Shown: piece after piece, positions 16,929 through 25,533 of the stretch
Position numbering within the stretch: the stretch's first letter is position 1
How the letters are laid out: each line of letters opens with the position of its first letter
NCBI RefSeq assembly: GCF_041200175.1
Contig: NZ_CP165727.1
Coordinates: forward strand, 5,087,501 to 5,151,500
Source: Streptomyces sp. R33
GTDB lineage: Bacteria > Actinomycetota > Actinomycetes > Streptomycetales > Streptomycetaceae
Direction: 5' to 3'
DNA length: 64,000 nucleotides
The notes under the pieces: model-generated
The model's database searches: none
What the model saw: only the letters and a program-made list of their open reading frames with translations
Told to the model about the DNA's origin: nothing
Translations under genes and position numbers: made by a program

Positions 16929-19028
16929 GTGGTGTGTCTCGTGGCAGCGGCGGAGCGCGACAGATCCGAGCAGGGCCGGCGGGACCCTGCGACCGGGCCC
17001 GGGGAGCGGCTCGCGCTCAACGGCATGGGCAGCTTCGAGTGGGACCTGGACACCGGGACGCTGTTGCTGGACGAGGCCGGGCTCGTGGTCTTCGACCTCG
17101 AGCGGGAGGAGTTCGGCGACACCCCGGAGGGGCTGGGGCTGCGGATCCCCGCCGACGACGGTGCACGGCTGGCGGAGTCCACGCAGGCCGCCCTGGACGG
17201 CGGCGCCGAGACGTACGGGGCGTACTTCACGGTGCAGCGGCGCGACGGCGTCGACCAGTGGACGCACACGCAGGGGCGGATCCTGCGGGACGCCGGCGGG
17301 CGGCCCCTGCGGATCGTCGGGATCGTGCGGGACGCGACCGCCGAGCTCGCGCACGCCACCATCCTGCGGAAGCTGGAGTCCGCGCGGGCCCAGCAGGCCA
17401 CGATCGTGCAGCGGACGACGGAGGCCCTGTCGCGGGCGGTGACCGTCGACGACGTCACGGCCACGCTGACCGGGGCCGGAGCCCTGGAGCGGCTCGGCGC
17501 GGACGGGCTGGCCCTGGGGCTGGTCGAGAACGGCGCCATCAAGATCATCGCGCTGAGCGGGGAGTCGCTGGAGATCCTCAGCGAGCGCAAGTTCACTCGG
17601 CTGGACGGCTCGCTGCCGCTGTCGCAGGCGGTGCTCACCCGCAAGGCGCGCTTCGTCACCTCCCTCGCCGAGCTGGCGGGCGAGTTCCCGCTGCTCGCGG
17701 ACTACCTGCGCCGGATCCGCTTCGATGCCGCCGCCTATCTGCCGCTGATCGCACAGGCCAAGGCCATCGGCGGGCTCGTGCTGTTCTACCGGCGGCGCAG
17801 CGATTTCAGCCCGGAGGAGCGCAACCTGTGCCTGGGCCTGGCCGGCATCGTGGCGCAGTCCCTCCAGCGTGCGCTCCTGTTCGACCAGGAGCGGGAGTTC
17901 GCGACCGGCCTGCAGGCCTCCATGCTCCCGCGCCGGATCCCGGAGATCAGCGGCGGCGAGATCGCGGTGCGCTACCACTCCGCGTGGAGCGGGCGGGAGG
18001 TCGGTGGTGACTGGTACGACGTGATCGCGCTGCCCCGCGACCGGGTCGGCATCGTCGTGGGCGACGTACAGGGCCACGACACGCACGCCGCGGCGATCAT
18101 GGGCCAGCTGCGGATCGCGCTGCGCGCGTACGCAGGGGAGGGGCATGCTCCGTCGACCGTGCTGGCCCGGGCCTCGCGCTTCCTGGCCGAGCTCGACACC
18201 GAGCGCTTCGCGACCTGCATGTACGCACAGGTGGACCTGGAGACCGGCGGCGTACGGGCGGTCCGCGCGGGCCATCTCGGGCCGCTGATCCGGCACACCG
18301 ACGGGCGTACGGGCTGGCCCAACGTACGCGGCGGGCTGCCGCTCGGCCTGGCCTCGGTCTTCGAGCAGGAGGACTTCCCCGAGACCCGGCTCGACCTGGT
18401 CCCCGGGGAGACGCTGGTGCTGTGCACCGACGGCCTGGTGGAGGAGCCCGGTACGGCCATCACCCAGGGCATGGAGGCCCTGGCGCACGCCGTGCGCAGC
18501 GGGCCGCAGGAGGCGGGGGCGCTCGCCGACCACCTCTCGGACCGGCTCTGGGAGCGATGGGGCTCCGGCGACGACGTGGCCCTGCTGGTGCTGCGCCGGG
18601 CCCCCGACCCGGGCACCCACCGGGCCCCGCGGATCCACCAGTACATCCACCAGGCGGACCCGGAGGGGCTCTCGGAAGCCCGCTACGCCCTGCGCCAGGC
18701 GCTGCGCGACTGGGGCATGCCGGAGCTCGCCGACGACGTGGAACTGGCGGCCGGGGAGCTGCTGGTCAACGCCCTGCTGCACACGGACGGCGGGGCGGTG
18801 CTGACCATGGAGGTGCTGCCGGAGCCGGTCCGGCGGATCCGGCTGTGGGTGAAGGACCGTTCCAGCGTCTGGCCGCGCCGGCGCACCCCGGGCGAGGCCG
18901 CCACCACCGGGCGCGGACTGCTGCTGGTGGACGCGCTGGCCACGCACTGGGGAGTGGAGTCCCGGGGTGACGGCAAGGCCGTGTGGTGCGAGTTCGACGT
19001 CGCGGGCAGCGTCCGGAGCATGGGGTGA
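16929..19028 (+). CDS. PAS-GAF-SpoIIE PP2C phosphatase with C-terminal anti-sigma-type kinase domain
   Basis: Cytosolic signalling protein of about 699 residues that should dephosphorylate an anti-anti-sigma factor and also carry an RsbW/SpoIIAB-like kinase domain. Order: PAS (about residues 30-135), GAF (about 150-310), SpoIIE/PP2C (about 330-550), HATPase_c (about 570-690). PP2C motifs are GGDWYDVIAL, VGDVQGHDTHAAA, CTDGLVEEPG and GSGDDVALLV. The ATPase has ELAAGELLVNALLHTDGG (N box) and TGRGLLLVDALA. Having phosphatase and kinase in one chain is common in Streptomyces RsbU-like proteins. Starts at 16929, 16932 and 16941 (all GTG) are possible. No sigma factor or STAS-domain gene is adjacent, so partners lie elsewhere. 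Confidence 0.92.
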   Translation: MVCLVAAAERDRSEQGRRDPATGPGERLALNGMGSFEWDLDTGTLLLDEAGLVVFDLEREEFGDTPEGLGLRIPADDGARLAESTQAALDGGAETYGAYFTVQRRDGVDQWTHTQGRILRDAGGRPLRIVGIVRDATAELAHATILRKLESARAQQATIVQRTTEALSRAVTVDDVTATLTGAGALERLGADGLALGLVENGAIKIIALSGESLEILSERKFTRLDGSLPLSQAVLTRKARFVTSLAELAGEFPLLADYLRRIRFDAAAYLPLIAQAKAIGGLVLFYRRRSDFSPEERNLCLGLAGIVAQSLQRALLFDQEREFATGLQASMLPRRIPEISGGEIAVRYHSAWSGREVGGDWYDVIALPRDRVGIVVGDVQGHDTHAAAIMGQLRIALRAYAGEGHAPSTVLARASRFLAELDTERFATCMYAQVDLETGGVRAVRAGHLGPLIRHTDGRTGWPNVRGGLPLGLASVFEQEDFPETRLDLVPGETLVLCTDGLVEEPGTAITQGMEALAHAVRSGPQEAGALADHLSDRLWERWGSGDDVALLVLRRAPDPGTHRAPRIHQYIHQADPEGLSEARYALRQALRDWGMPELADDVELAAGELLVNALLHTDGGAVLTMEVLPEPVRRIRLWVKDRSSVWPRRRTPGEAATTGRGLLLVDALATHWGVESRGDGKAVWCEFDVAGSVRSMG

Positions 19029-19116
19029 TCCGGGGGCGCGGGTGACCGGATGGTCACGCCGAGTTGTGGAGCATCGGGGGTGGAGTGATGATGCGGTCCA
19101 TGGAACGGACGACCGC

Positions 19117-19314
19117 ATGGACACGGATCCTGCCGTGCACCGGCTGAACAAGCGGCCGGGCAAGGGCGCCACGACCGCTCTGCTCGCGCTGCTCCTGCTG
19201 GCCGTCGGGGTTCCGACGGCCGTGCACCGCACGGCGGGGCGCCCCCCTTCCGATACCGGCTGCCGGACCGTCGCGTTCATGTCGATGACCGGCGTGGCGC
19301 CCGCCTGCCGGTAG
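19117..19314 (+). CDS. Hypothetical small membrane or secreted protein
   Basis: The 65-residue product has a basic N-terminus, one strongly hydrophobic segment (about residues 20-36, TTALLALLLLAVGVPTA), and a short outside tail containing two cysteines (TGCRT and APACR). These could form a disulfide in a tiny secreted or membrane-tethered peptide. GGAACGG lies 11 bases before the ATG. It stands alone between the phosphatase gene and a convergent secreted-protein gene. No family is recognised and the coding call itself is uncertain. Confidence 0.4.
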   Translation: MDTDPAVHRLNKRPGKGATTALLALLLLAVGVPTAVHRTAGRPPSDTGCRTVAFMSMTGVAPACR

Positions 19315-19346
19315 CGGCGGCTACCGGCTGCGGCCCGGTGCGTGCG

Positions 19347-19787
19347 TCAGTGGTGCTTCTCCTCCAGCCGGATCTCCCGCTCCGTCTTCGCCAGGTGGGA
19401 CACGCGCAAGGTGAACCCGGAGTGCAGGCTCGCGGACTGGAGCCTGGCCTCCGCGCCGGCCGCACCCGGGTGCAGGTGCACCAGGTCCAGCGGGGCCGAC
19501 GCGGACCAGTCGTGCTCGTACCCGTCGCAGACGGCCTCCTCGCCGCCGAAGCCCAGGCGGGTTCCGTCCTGCACGAGGGTGACCTGGATCTGCACTCCAC
19601 GGGGTGACGAGGGCCGGCACGTGTAGGTCCCGAAAAGGGTGACGCGGCCGCCGTGGGAGAGGTGACCGAATTCCTGTACGGAAATCTCATCGCCGTGGCT
19701 CCGGGCGCCGGCGGGAGTGGTGAATACGGTGGCCGCGGCCAGCGCGGAAAGCGCCGTGACGGCCAGTCGGCGGGTGGAAACTCGCAT
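19347..19787 (-). CDS. Small secreted protein (DUF6299-like)
   Basis: Exported protein of 146 residues. A signal peptide (MRVSTRRLAVTALSALAAAT, cut after PAGA) precedes a compact beta-rich domain with SVQEFGHLSHGGRVTLFGTYTCRP. Two cysteines (in YTCRP and AVCDGYEHDW) probably bridge. The pattern resembles the small DUF6299-type secreted proteins of streptomycetes; I hold that name loosely. The ATG at 19787 is preceded by GGAGG, which settles the start over longer upstream readings. It is transcribed divergently from the lipoprotein gene at 19952. The function is unknown. Confidence 0.7.
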   Translation of the reverse strand: MRVSTRRLAVTALSALAAATVFTTPAGARSHGDEISVQEFGHLSHGGRVTLFGTYTCRPSSPRGVQIQVTLVQDGTRLGFGGEEAVCDGYEHDWSASAPLDLVHLHPGAAGAEARLQSASLHSGFTLRVSHLAKTEREIRLEEKHH

Positions 19788-19951
19788 GAATCCTCCATGG
19801 GGGGTGGGTCGGCACAAAAGCGCCGAAACGCATTGTGCTGGCAGATGGCGGGCAACTCCTTCCGCACGCCCGTGTCGGTGTGTGCAATTGCCCGCTCGGG
19901 CGCGTGAGACTGACCGGAATACGTCCCCGAAGGTCCCCGAAGGGATCACGC

Positions 19952-20560
19952 ATGCGCCAGTCCGCTTCCGTCCTCGCCGCCGCTCTCCTGCCCCTCCTGC
20001 TGTTCGGTGCCACGGCCTGTTCCGGCGCCCCCGAGGGGGCCGCGCTCGCCCCGGCCGCGGCGCCCGCCGTCCCGGTGGACGACGGCGTGCCGGGCGCCGA
20101 GGAGGATCCGGCGGCCGCGGCCCCGGGGGCGGGCCAGGCCGCCGCGAGGGATGCCCATGTGGGTGACTCCGTACGGGTGCACGGCCGCCAGGTGGGCCGG
20201 CACCTGCAGGCCGTGCTCACCGCGTACGTCGACCCCGCGGTCAGCGTGGAGAAGAACTACGCGCCGCCCGCGGGCAAGCGCTGGGTGGCCGCCTCGATGT
20301 CGTTCGTCAACGTCGGCGGGGCCTCGTACGGGGCCCTCGGGCGCATGTGGGCGTACGACAGCGCGGGGGGTCGCCACCCGGTGGTGCCGACCGGTGAACT
20401 GACCACCGGCAAACCGCTCGTCTTCGATTCCCTCGCCGTGGGTGAGCAGGCCGATGGATGGGTGGTGTTCGAAATCCCGGAAAAGGCGCGCATTGTGCGG
20501 CTCCAGTACCAGGACGCGAACATGCAGGCGAATTCCGGAGAGGGATTCTGGGCCGTCTAG
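19952..20560 (+). CDS. DUF4352-type lipoprotein
   Basis: Predicted lipoprotein of 202 residues. A type II signal peptide ends in the lipobox FGATACSG (lipidated Cys about residue 23), followed by an acidic, Ala/Pro-rich spacer. The single folded domain contains GKRWVAASMSFVNVGGASYGAL and GWVVFEIPEKARIVRLQYQ, the layout of the immunoglobulin-like DUF4352 (telomeric-repeat-binding-factor-2-like) domain of actinobacterial lipoproteins. Longer upstream reading is unlikely because it would bury the signal peptide. The 164-base divergent gap to the 19787 gene must hold both promoters. The role is unknown beyond a surface location. Confidence 0.82.
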   Translation: MRQSASVLAAALLPLLLFGATACSGAPEGAALAPAAAPAVPVDDGVPGAEEDPAAAAPGAGQAAARDAHVGDSVRVHGRQVGRHLQAVLTAYVDPAVSVEKNYAPPAGKRWVAASMSFVNVGGASYGALGRMWAYDSAGGRHPVVPTGELTTGKPLVFDSLAVGEQADGWVVFEIPEKARIVRLQYQDANMQANSGEGFWAV

Positions 20561-20616
20561 CCCGCCCGGGTGAAAGGCCTGAAAGGGCCGCGGGAGAGAC
20601 CACTAGGGTGCGGCGC

Positions 20617-21108
20617 ATGACTTCAACTCAAGCCGAAATCGACCGGTCCCAGCTCGGCACCCTTTCCGTGCTCGCCTGGATCGGCGACCCCTCCGAGGGT
20701 CACGACATCCCGTACCTGCTCGCCTATACCCTCGGCGACGGACCGCAGGGGCGGGAGGCCGGCGAGAAGGCCGCCCGCGGGCTGCTGGAGGAGATCGGCC
20801 TGCCCATCGGCGACGTGGTCATGGACGGCACCCGCAACCCGGCCGCCTTCCCGGTGCAGATCATGCTGGTGGACAACCAGGTCGCGCTGACGCTGCCCGG
20901 GCTGAACGCGACCTGCACCGCCCCGGCCGAGTGGGTCGCCGCGGCGAACGAGAGCGGCCAGGCCTACTTCCTGTTCGCCACGCGTGCCTGGCCCGAGGCC
21001 GTCCCGGGGGAGCCGGTCGCGCCGGAGACCCTCCAGGAGTTCGCGGGGGACGAGGCCGTGCTCACGGGCAGCGCCCACTGCGTGCTCGCGGTCCGGCGCC
21101 TGCAGTAG
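20617..21108 (+). CDS. DUF5949 family protein
   Basis: Soluble protein of 163 residues that matches a conserved Streptomyces family which I recall as DUF5949. The opening GTLSVLAWIGDPSEGHDIPY, central GLLEEIGLPIGDVVMDGTRN and closing LTGSAHCVLAVRRL are characteristic. It has no signal peptide, membrane helix or recognisable catalytic motif. The ATG at 20617 is used because the sequence upstream (from 20458) overlaps the lipoprotein gene and lacks the family pattern. It appears monocistronic. The function is unknown in the family. Confidence 0.8.
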   Translation: MTSTQAEIDRSQLGTLSVLAWIGDPSEGHDIPYLLAYTLGDGPQGREAGEKAARGLLEEIGLPIGDVVMDGTRNPAAFPVQIMLVDNQVALTLPGLNATCTAPAEWVAAANESGQAYFLFATRAWPEAVPGEPVAPETLQEFAGDEAVLTGSAHCVLAVRRLQ

Positions 21109-21196
21109 CGGGCCCCGGGGGCCGAGCCCCTGCTCCGGCCGCCGGGCTCCCAGCCTGCCCGGTGGCCGGTACCCCGTTCCGGGGCCCACCTCGGCC

Positions 21197-22471
21197 CTAC
21201 GGGCGTTCGAAGGCGAAGCGGAGCGAGCGGACGCGGTTGTCGAAGTTCGAGCCCGCCAGGTCCGGCAGCCCCACCGCACGCAGCCCCACCGGCCGGGTCA
21301 GCAGTTCGCGGAACAGGGCCTTCATCTCCACCCGGGCCAGGTGCGCGCCCAGGCAGAAGTGCGGGCCGCCGCCGCCGAAGCCCAGGTGCGGATTGGGCGA
21401 GCGGGTGATGTCGAAGGCGTCGGGGTCGGGGAAGACGGCCTCGTCGCGGTTGGCGGACGCGTAGTACAGCACCACCTTGTCGCCGGGCCGGAACAGGTGT
21501 CCGCCCAGGGTGTGTTCGGCGGCCACGGTCCGGCGGAACTGGATGATCGGCGTCGAGTGCCGGATCATCTCGTCCACCGCGCCGTCCGCGTACGCCTCGA
21601 AGTCCCCGAGCAGCAAGTCGCGTTGGTCGGGGTGATCGGTCAGCAGCGTCAGCCCGTGGGTGATCGCGTTGCGCGTGGTCTCCACCCCGGCCACCATCAG
21701 CAGCGAGAAGAACGCCCCCAGCTGGCGGGCGTTCAGCGCCTGCCCGTCCACGTCCGCTGTGACCAGGGCGGAGATCAGGTCGTCGGTGGGGTTCTTGCGC
21801 CGCTCCCGCCCGATGCCCGCGACCATCCGCTGCATCTTGGCCAGGGCCCGCAGTCCGCGGCCGGGCATCCGCAGCCGCGAGGCCAGGCCCCGCTCGACGC
21901 CGATGTTCTCCGAGGCGTGGTTGACGCGGTCGGCGATCTCGGCGCGGTAGCGCTCCGGGATGCCCATCATGTTGCAGATGACCTCGAGCGGCAGCCGGGA
22001 GGACACGGCCGAGACGAACTCGTCGGGCCCGTCCTCCAGTACGTCGTCCACGATCCGGGCCGCCACCGAGTGGATGTCCTGCTCGGCCGCCGCCAGCAGC
22101 CGCGGCGTGAACGCCCGCTGCACGATCTTGCGCAGCTGCGCGTGGTCGGCGCCGTCCAGGTTGACCATCGAGTCCCCGAACAGCGCCCGCACCCACCGGG
22201 CCGGCTCGGGGGTGGTCACCCCGGGCGCGCTGGCGAACACCTTCGGGAGCCGGCTCGCCTCCTGCACGTCCGCGTGGCGCACGAGGGCCCAGTGCCCGCG
22301 GCCCTTCCCCTCGGGCACGTAGACCGGGGACTCCAGCGCCCGCAGCCGGGCGAACGCCGCGAGCCGCGCGGCAGGGGGCTGCTGCCAGAACGCAGGGTCG
22401 GCGAGCTCCCCGTACTCCGCCATCGCCGTGCCCGAGCCCGTGTCCGCGTACCCCTGTACCGGGACCTTCAT
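21197..22471 (-). CDS. Cytochrome P450
   Basis: Class I bacterial P450 of 424 residues needing ferredoxin and reductase partners, none of which is nearby. The heme loop LGFGGGGPHFCLGAHLAR contains the axial Cys. The I-helix has AGVETTRN, and DEMIRHSTPI supplies the ExxR pair. FRRTVAAEHTLGGHLFRPGDKV and ANRDEAVFPDPDAFDITR are typical of the CYP124/CYP125/CYP142 neighbourhood, which acts on sterol side chains or branched lipids, so a lipid or terpenoid substrate is plausible. AGGAAGAAG lies just upstream of the ATG at 22471. It follows LtrA on the same strand with 65 bases between. Confidence 0.93.
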   Translation of the reverse strand: MKVPVQGYADTGSGTAMAEYGELADPAFWQQPPAARLAAFARLRALESPVYVPEGKGRGHWALVRHADVQEASRLPKVFASAPGVTTPEPARWVRALFGDSMVNLDGADHAQLRKIVQRAFTPRLLAAAEQDIHSVAARIVDDVLEDGPDEFVSAVSSRLPLEVICNMMGIPERYRAEIADRVNHASENIGVERGLASRLRMPGRGLRALAKMQRMVAGIGRERRKNPTDDLISALVTADVDGQALNARQLGAFFSLLMVAGVETTRNAITHGLTLLTDHPDQRDLLLGDFEAYADGAVDEMIRHSTPIIQFRRTVAAEHTLGGHLFRPGDKVVLYYASANRDEAVFPDPDAFDITRSPNPHLGFGGGGPHFCLGAHLARVEMKALFRELLTRPVGLRAVGLPDLAGSNFDNRVRSLRFAFERP

Positions 22472-22536
22472 CGTTTCTTCTTCCTGTCGGCCGGCGCGTT
22501 CGCCGGGGCCGCCGCGGCCGTCGCCGCCCGCCGTCC

Positions 22537-23691
22537 TCACGCACCAGAACGCTCGCGGTGCACCAAGGTCACGCCCACCGCGACGGTGGCCGCGGCGACC
22601 AGCCCGGCCCACAGCACCGCCTGCGCGCCGGTCCACGCACACGCGAGGATCATCAGCGCCGAGACGGGCAGCACCAGTTGCTGGGCCGTACCGCGTTTGA
22701 AGTGGCGGGAGTGCAGCAGCCAGACGAAGGCGAAGAACAGGGCCGCCGGGATGCACACCGAGAGGTTGGCGGCGAGCGTCGAGATGTGGGCCTTGCCGAC
22801 CGCGTGCTCGATCGCCACCTCGATGCCGGCCCCGATGGCCGCGGCCGACGCGAAGATGACGAAGTGCCCGTATCCCCAGGGGATGGCCTGGCGGTTGCTC
22901 TGCAGCCGGTCGTGCGCGGGGACGGCGAAGTAGATCCACCAGGCGGCGAAGACCAGCAGCAGCCCGCCCGCCGCGATCGGCAGCAGCTCGCCCAGCGCCT
23001 CGTGCTCGTCGATCGCCGACTGGACCGCGACCGTGCTGGCGGCGATGGTCTCGCCGAGCACGATGATGGTGAACAGGCCGTACCGCTCGGCGATGTGGTG
23101 CGGATGCCACTGGGTCTGGTAGCTGCGCTCGGCCAGGACCGGAACGAGCAGTTCCATCATCACGAGCACCAGGAAGAGCCATCTGCGGGAGTGCTCGGGG
23201 ACCGCGAGCAGCGCCACCCAGCCCGCCTGGAGGATCACCAGCCCGATCGCGTACGTGAGGGCGGTGCGCCGGGCCGGGCCCCGCTCCCCGGCGGCGGCGC
23301 GCAGCCACTGCGCGGTGAGCGCGAGACGCATCACCACGTAGCCGAGGACGGAGACGGTCCAGTCGTTGTCGTTGAAGGCGCGAGGGATCCCGGCCGAGTA
23401 GACGAGCACGCCGGCGATCTGCACCAGGGTCGCGATCCGGTACGGCACGTCGTCGACGTCGTAGGCGGAGGCGAACCAGGTGAAGTTCATCCAGGCCCAC
23501 CACACGCCGAAGAACACGAAGAGATAGCCGGTGATGCCGGCGGCGACGTGGTCCTCGGCGAGTGCGTGGACCAGCTGCCGGCCGGCCTGCGCCACCGCGA
23601 CCACGAAGCAGAGGTCGAAGAACAGCTCCAGCGGGGTAGCGGCCCGGTGGCCCTCGTCCCGGCTGCGGGAGGTCATCGGTACGTACGTCAT
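22537..23691 (-). CDS. Low temperature requirement protein A (LtrA) family membrane protein
   Basis: Polytopic membrane protein of 384 residues with about 10-12 hydrophobic helices. It opens with the LtrA signature TPLELFFDLCFVVAVAQ and contains RYGLFTIIVLGETIAAS and a GYGHFVIFASAAAIG segment, both standard for the family. LtrA was named for cold-sensitive Listeria mutants; its biochemical activity is not established. The start at 23691 is followed by TSRSRDEGHRA before the first helix. It is probably co-transcribed with, or read through into, the P450 gene downstream. Nothing nearby suggests a specific substrate. Confidence 0.9.
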   Translation of the reverse strand: MTYVPMTSRSRDEGHRAATPLELFFDLCFVVAVAQAGRQLVHALAEDHVAAGITGYLFVFFGVWWAWMNFTWFASAYDVDDVPYRIATLVQIAGVLVYSAGIPRAFNDNDWTVSVLGYVVMRLALTAQWLRAAAGERGPARRTALTYAIGLVILQAGWVALLAVPEHSRRWLFLVLVMMELLVPVLAERSYQTQWHPHHIAERYGLFTIIVLGETIAASTVAVQSAIDEHEALGELLPIAAGGLLLVFAAWWIYFAVPAHDRLQSNRQAIPWGYGHFVIFASAAAIGAGIEVAIEHAVGKAHISTLAANLSVCIPAALFFAFVWLLHSRHFKRGTAQQLVLPVSALMILACAWTGAQAVLWAGLVAAATVAVGVTLVHRERSGA

Positions 23692-23885
23692 ACCGCCAGG
23701 ACACCAGCCGTACGCCGGCCGGCAGGCGAGGCGCGCGGCCGGCGGGGCCGGGAACCCCTGACCTACGCACGGCGGGCCGACCTGTGCACTGCGGGCGAGA
23801 GCCGGGGCGCGGCCTGGGGCGGGCCCCGGAGCCCGGCCGGCTCCGGGGGCGCAGCACCGGCCCGGGGCGGCCGTACCCTGGAGAC

Positions 23886-24107
23886 ATGAGCACCGCCCCC
23901 GCCTCCGACCCGCAGTCCTCGCAGCCCGACCCCCGGCCCGAGGCCGCGCCCGCGGTGAAGCCCAGGCCCCGGCTCGTCTTCGACGACCCGCTGGACCAGC
24001 AGTCCGCGGACGACACCGACCGCGGATGGGGCGAGCGGCCGCCCTCCGGCGGGAGCGCCGCCGACCTGGCCCGCTTCCTCGACGAGAAGCCGCCGCACCA
24101 CCTCTGA
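23886..24107 (+). CDS. Small conserved hydrophilic protein
   Basis: Product of 73 residues, Pro/Asp-rich and probably mostly disordered, with two short conserved-looking stretches (PRLVFDDPLDQQSADDTDRG and AADLARFLDEKPPHHL). Small proteins of this type occur next to mscL in streptomycetes. It has no export signal. The start ATG follows a GGAGAC ribosome site. Its stop is four bases from the stop of the convergent mscL gene. No function can be assigned. Confidence 0.65.
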   Translation: MSTAPASDPQSSQPDPRPEAAPAVKPRPRLVFDDPLDQQSADDTDRGWGERPPSGGSAADLARFLDEKPPHHL

Positions 24108-24111
24108 CCTG

Positions 24112-24663
24112 CTAGTACCCCGAGCCCGGGTGGCCGTACTGGCCGTACTGGCCGCTCTGGCCGCCGTACCCGCCCTGACCGTCCTGACCGCGCTGGCCCC
24201 CGTGGCCGTTCAGGCTGCGCTGGGCGATCAGCTCGTCCCGGATCTCCTTGAGGACCACCAGCTCGGTGATCTCCATGGTCTCCTGGACACCCTCCCTGGC
24301 CCGACGGCGCTGCTCGATCTTGGCGAGGTACTTCGACATCGGCAGCACCATCAGGAAGTAGACGACGGCGGCCGTGATCAGGAAGGTCAGCGCGGCGTTC
24401 AGCACCGATCCCCAGAGGATGTTGACGCCGATGGCGTCCCCCTTCGCGTCGATGCCGCAGGGGCCTTTCAGGCAGGACGTGTAGCCGTCCAGGCTCTTCG
24501 TGCCGACGGCGCCCACCAGCGGGCTGATGATCCCCTTCACCACCGAGTTCACGATGTTCGTGAACGCGGCGCCGATGACGACCGCCACCGCCAGGTCGAC
24601 CACGTTGCCGCGCATCAGGAAGGCCTTGAAGCCTGCCAGGACGCTCTCCTTCTTCTCGCTCAC
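24112..24663 (-). CDS. mscL: Large-conductance mechanosensitive channel MscL
   Basis: Homopentameric channel that opens under membrane tension to release solutes during hypo-osmotic shock. The 183-residue product has the amphipathic N-terminal helix and TM1 (FKAFLMRGNVVDLAVAVVIG), the FTNIVNSVVKGIISPLVG stretch, an extended periplasmic loop with two Cys (SCLKGPCG), and TM2. A cytoplasmic helix (TMEITELVVLKEIRDEL) and a Gly/Gln/Tyr-rich tail, longer than in E. coli (136 aa), follow. The GTG at 24663 is chosen because VSEKKESVLAGF is the usual beginning and GAGAGG precedes it. The paired loop cysteines are unusual and might form a disulfide. Confidence 0.95.
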   Translation of the reverse strand: MSEKKESVLAGFKAFLMRGNVVDLAVAVVIGAAFTNIVNSVVKGIISPLVGAVGTKSLDGYTSCLKGPCGIDAKGDAIGVNILWGSVLNAALTFLITAAVVYFLMVLPMSKYLAKIEQRRRAREGVQETMEITELVVLKEIRDELIAQRSLNGHGGQRGQDGQGGYGGQSGQYGQYGHPGSGY

Positions 24664-24786
24664 CACTGAGCCTCTCTTCGAATCCGCCGAACATGGAGCC
24701 AACGGTTCCGAAAGCTACGGCAGTCCGGGCCCGGCGTGTCCAATCGGGGCCCGTCTTGTGGTGACTTGACTGCACTCCCGTCCGGT

Positions 24787-25323
24787 TCAGCACAACGTCA
24801 CCGCCAGCCGTGCCACTGCGCCCGCCCCCACGAGAGCCCGCGCGGTGTCCCGGGGGACCGACAGGACCACCAGTGCCCCGCCGTCCCCAACGCCCTTTTC
24901 CGGCTCGGGTACTTCGACGACCCGGGCCCCCGCCGCGACCACCCGCGGCGGGCCGGCTCGCTCCGCCGCGACCACGTCCACCCGGTCCCCGGACCGCAGC
25001 AGCCGCACCGTCGCCGCGTCCGCGATGCGCACCGGCGCCGATACCCAGCGCACTGCCGCGGGCGGCGGTTTCACCTCCGGCGGCGCGGCGCCCCGTGAAG
25101 CCTGCGCCTCCGTCCCGCCCACCACCGCCAGGGCGGCCGCCAGGACGGCCAGCCCGGCCGAAGCGGCCCGCCGCCGGCGCCGTACGGCGCGGCGCAGCCG
25201 GTCCCCGCCCCGGCCGACGCGAAGCGGGGGGAAGGACGGTACCGGGCGGGCAGGGGGACACGGAGAGGGAGTGGGCAGGGAGGAGGGGGACGAAGGGGCA
25301 GAGACGCACGAGGTCTTGGACAT
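24787..25323 (-). CDS. SAF-domain protein, CpaB/RcpC-like
   Basis: Product of about 178 residues. A Ser/Pro-rich cytosolic start and an Arg-rich patch precede one membrane anchor (ASAGLAVLAAALAVVGG). The external domain begins with VRWVSAPVRIADAATVRLL and LRSGDRVDVVAAE and ends VLSVPRDTARALVGAG, as in the SAF/RcpC domain of CpaB proteins, which help assemble Flp/Tad pili. No other tad genes occur in the window, so this looks like one of the stand-alone SAF proteins frequent in actinomycetes. The start may be the ATG at 25323 or a codon at 25335. The function is uncertain. Confidence 0.72.
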   Translation of the reverse strand: MSKTSCVSAPSSPSSLPTPSPCPPARPVPSFPPLRVGRGGDRLRRAVRRRRRAASAGLAVLAAALAVVGGTEAQASRGAAPPEVKPPPAAVRWVSAPVRIADAATVRLLRSGDRVDVVAAERAGPPRVVAAGARVVEVPEPEKGVGDGGALVVLSVPRDTARALVGAGAVARLAVTLC

Positions 25324-25416
25324 GACGGCCACCACCAGTGGGCTGAGTTCCGGTGCCCGGGCCCATCACCCGGACACCCCTCACGATCCGCCGCCCCGCC
25401 GGATCCCGCTCGCGCC

Positions 25417-25443
25417 TGTGGACGATCCCCAGCCTGTGGACAA
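25417..25443 (-). promoter_or_regulatory. Pair of DnaA-box-like 9-mers
   Basis: On the minus strand TTGTCCACA (25443-25435) is a perfect match to the preferred Streptomyces DnaA box, and TCGTCCACA (25425-25417), 18 bases away in the same orientation, is a one-mismatch copy. They lie in the 210-base gap between the AhpD-like gene and the SAF-domain gene. Whether DnaA binds here is unknown. Confidence 0.4.
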
Positions 25444-25533
25444 CGCCGTCACCCACAGGAGTGAGCGTCTCGGCCGGCGAAGTCGAGGGCGACGATCGTC
25501 CTGCCGTCGTTGATCACCCCGCCTTCGTGCGGT

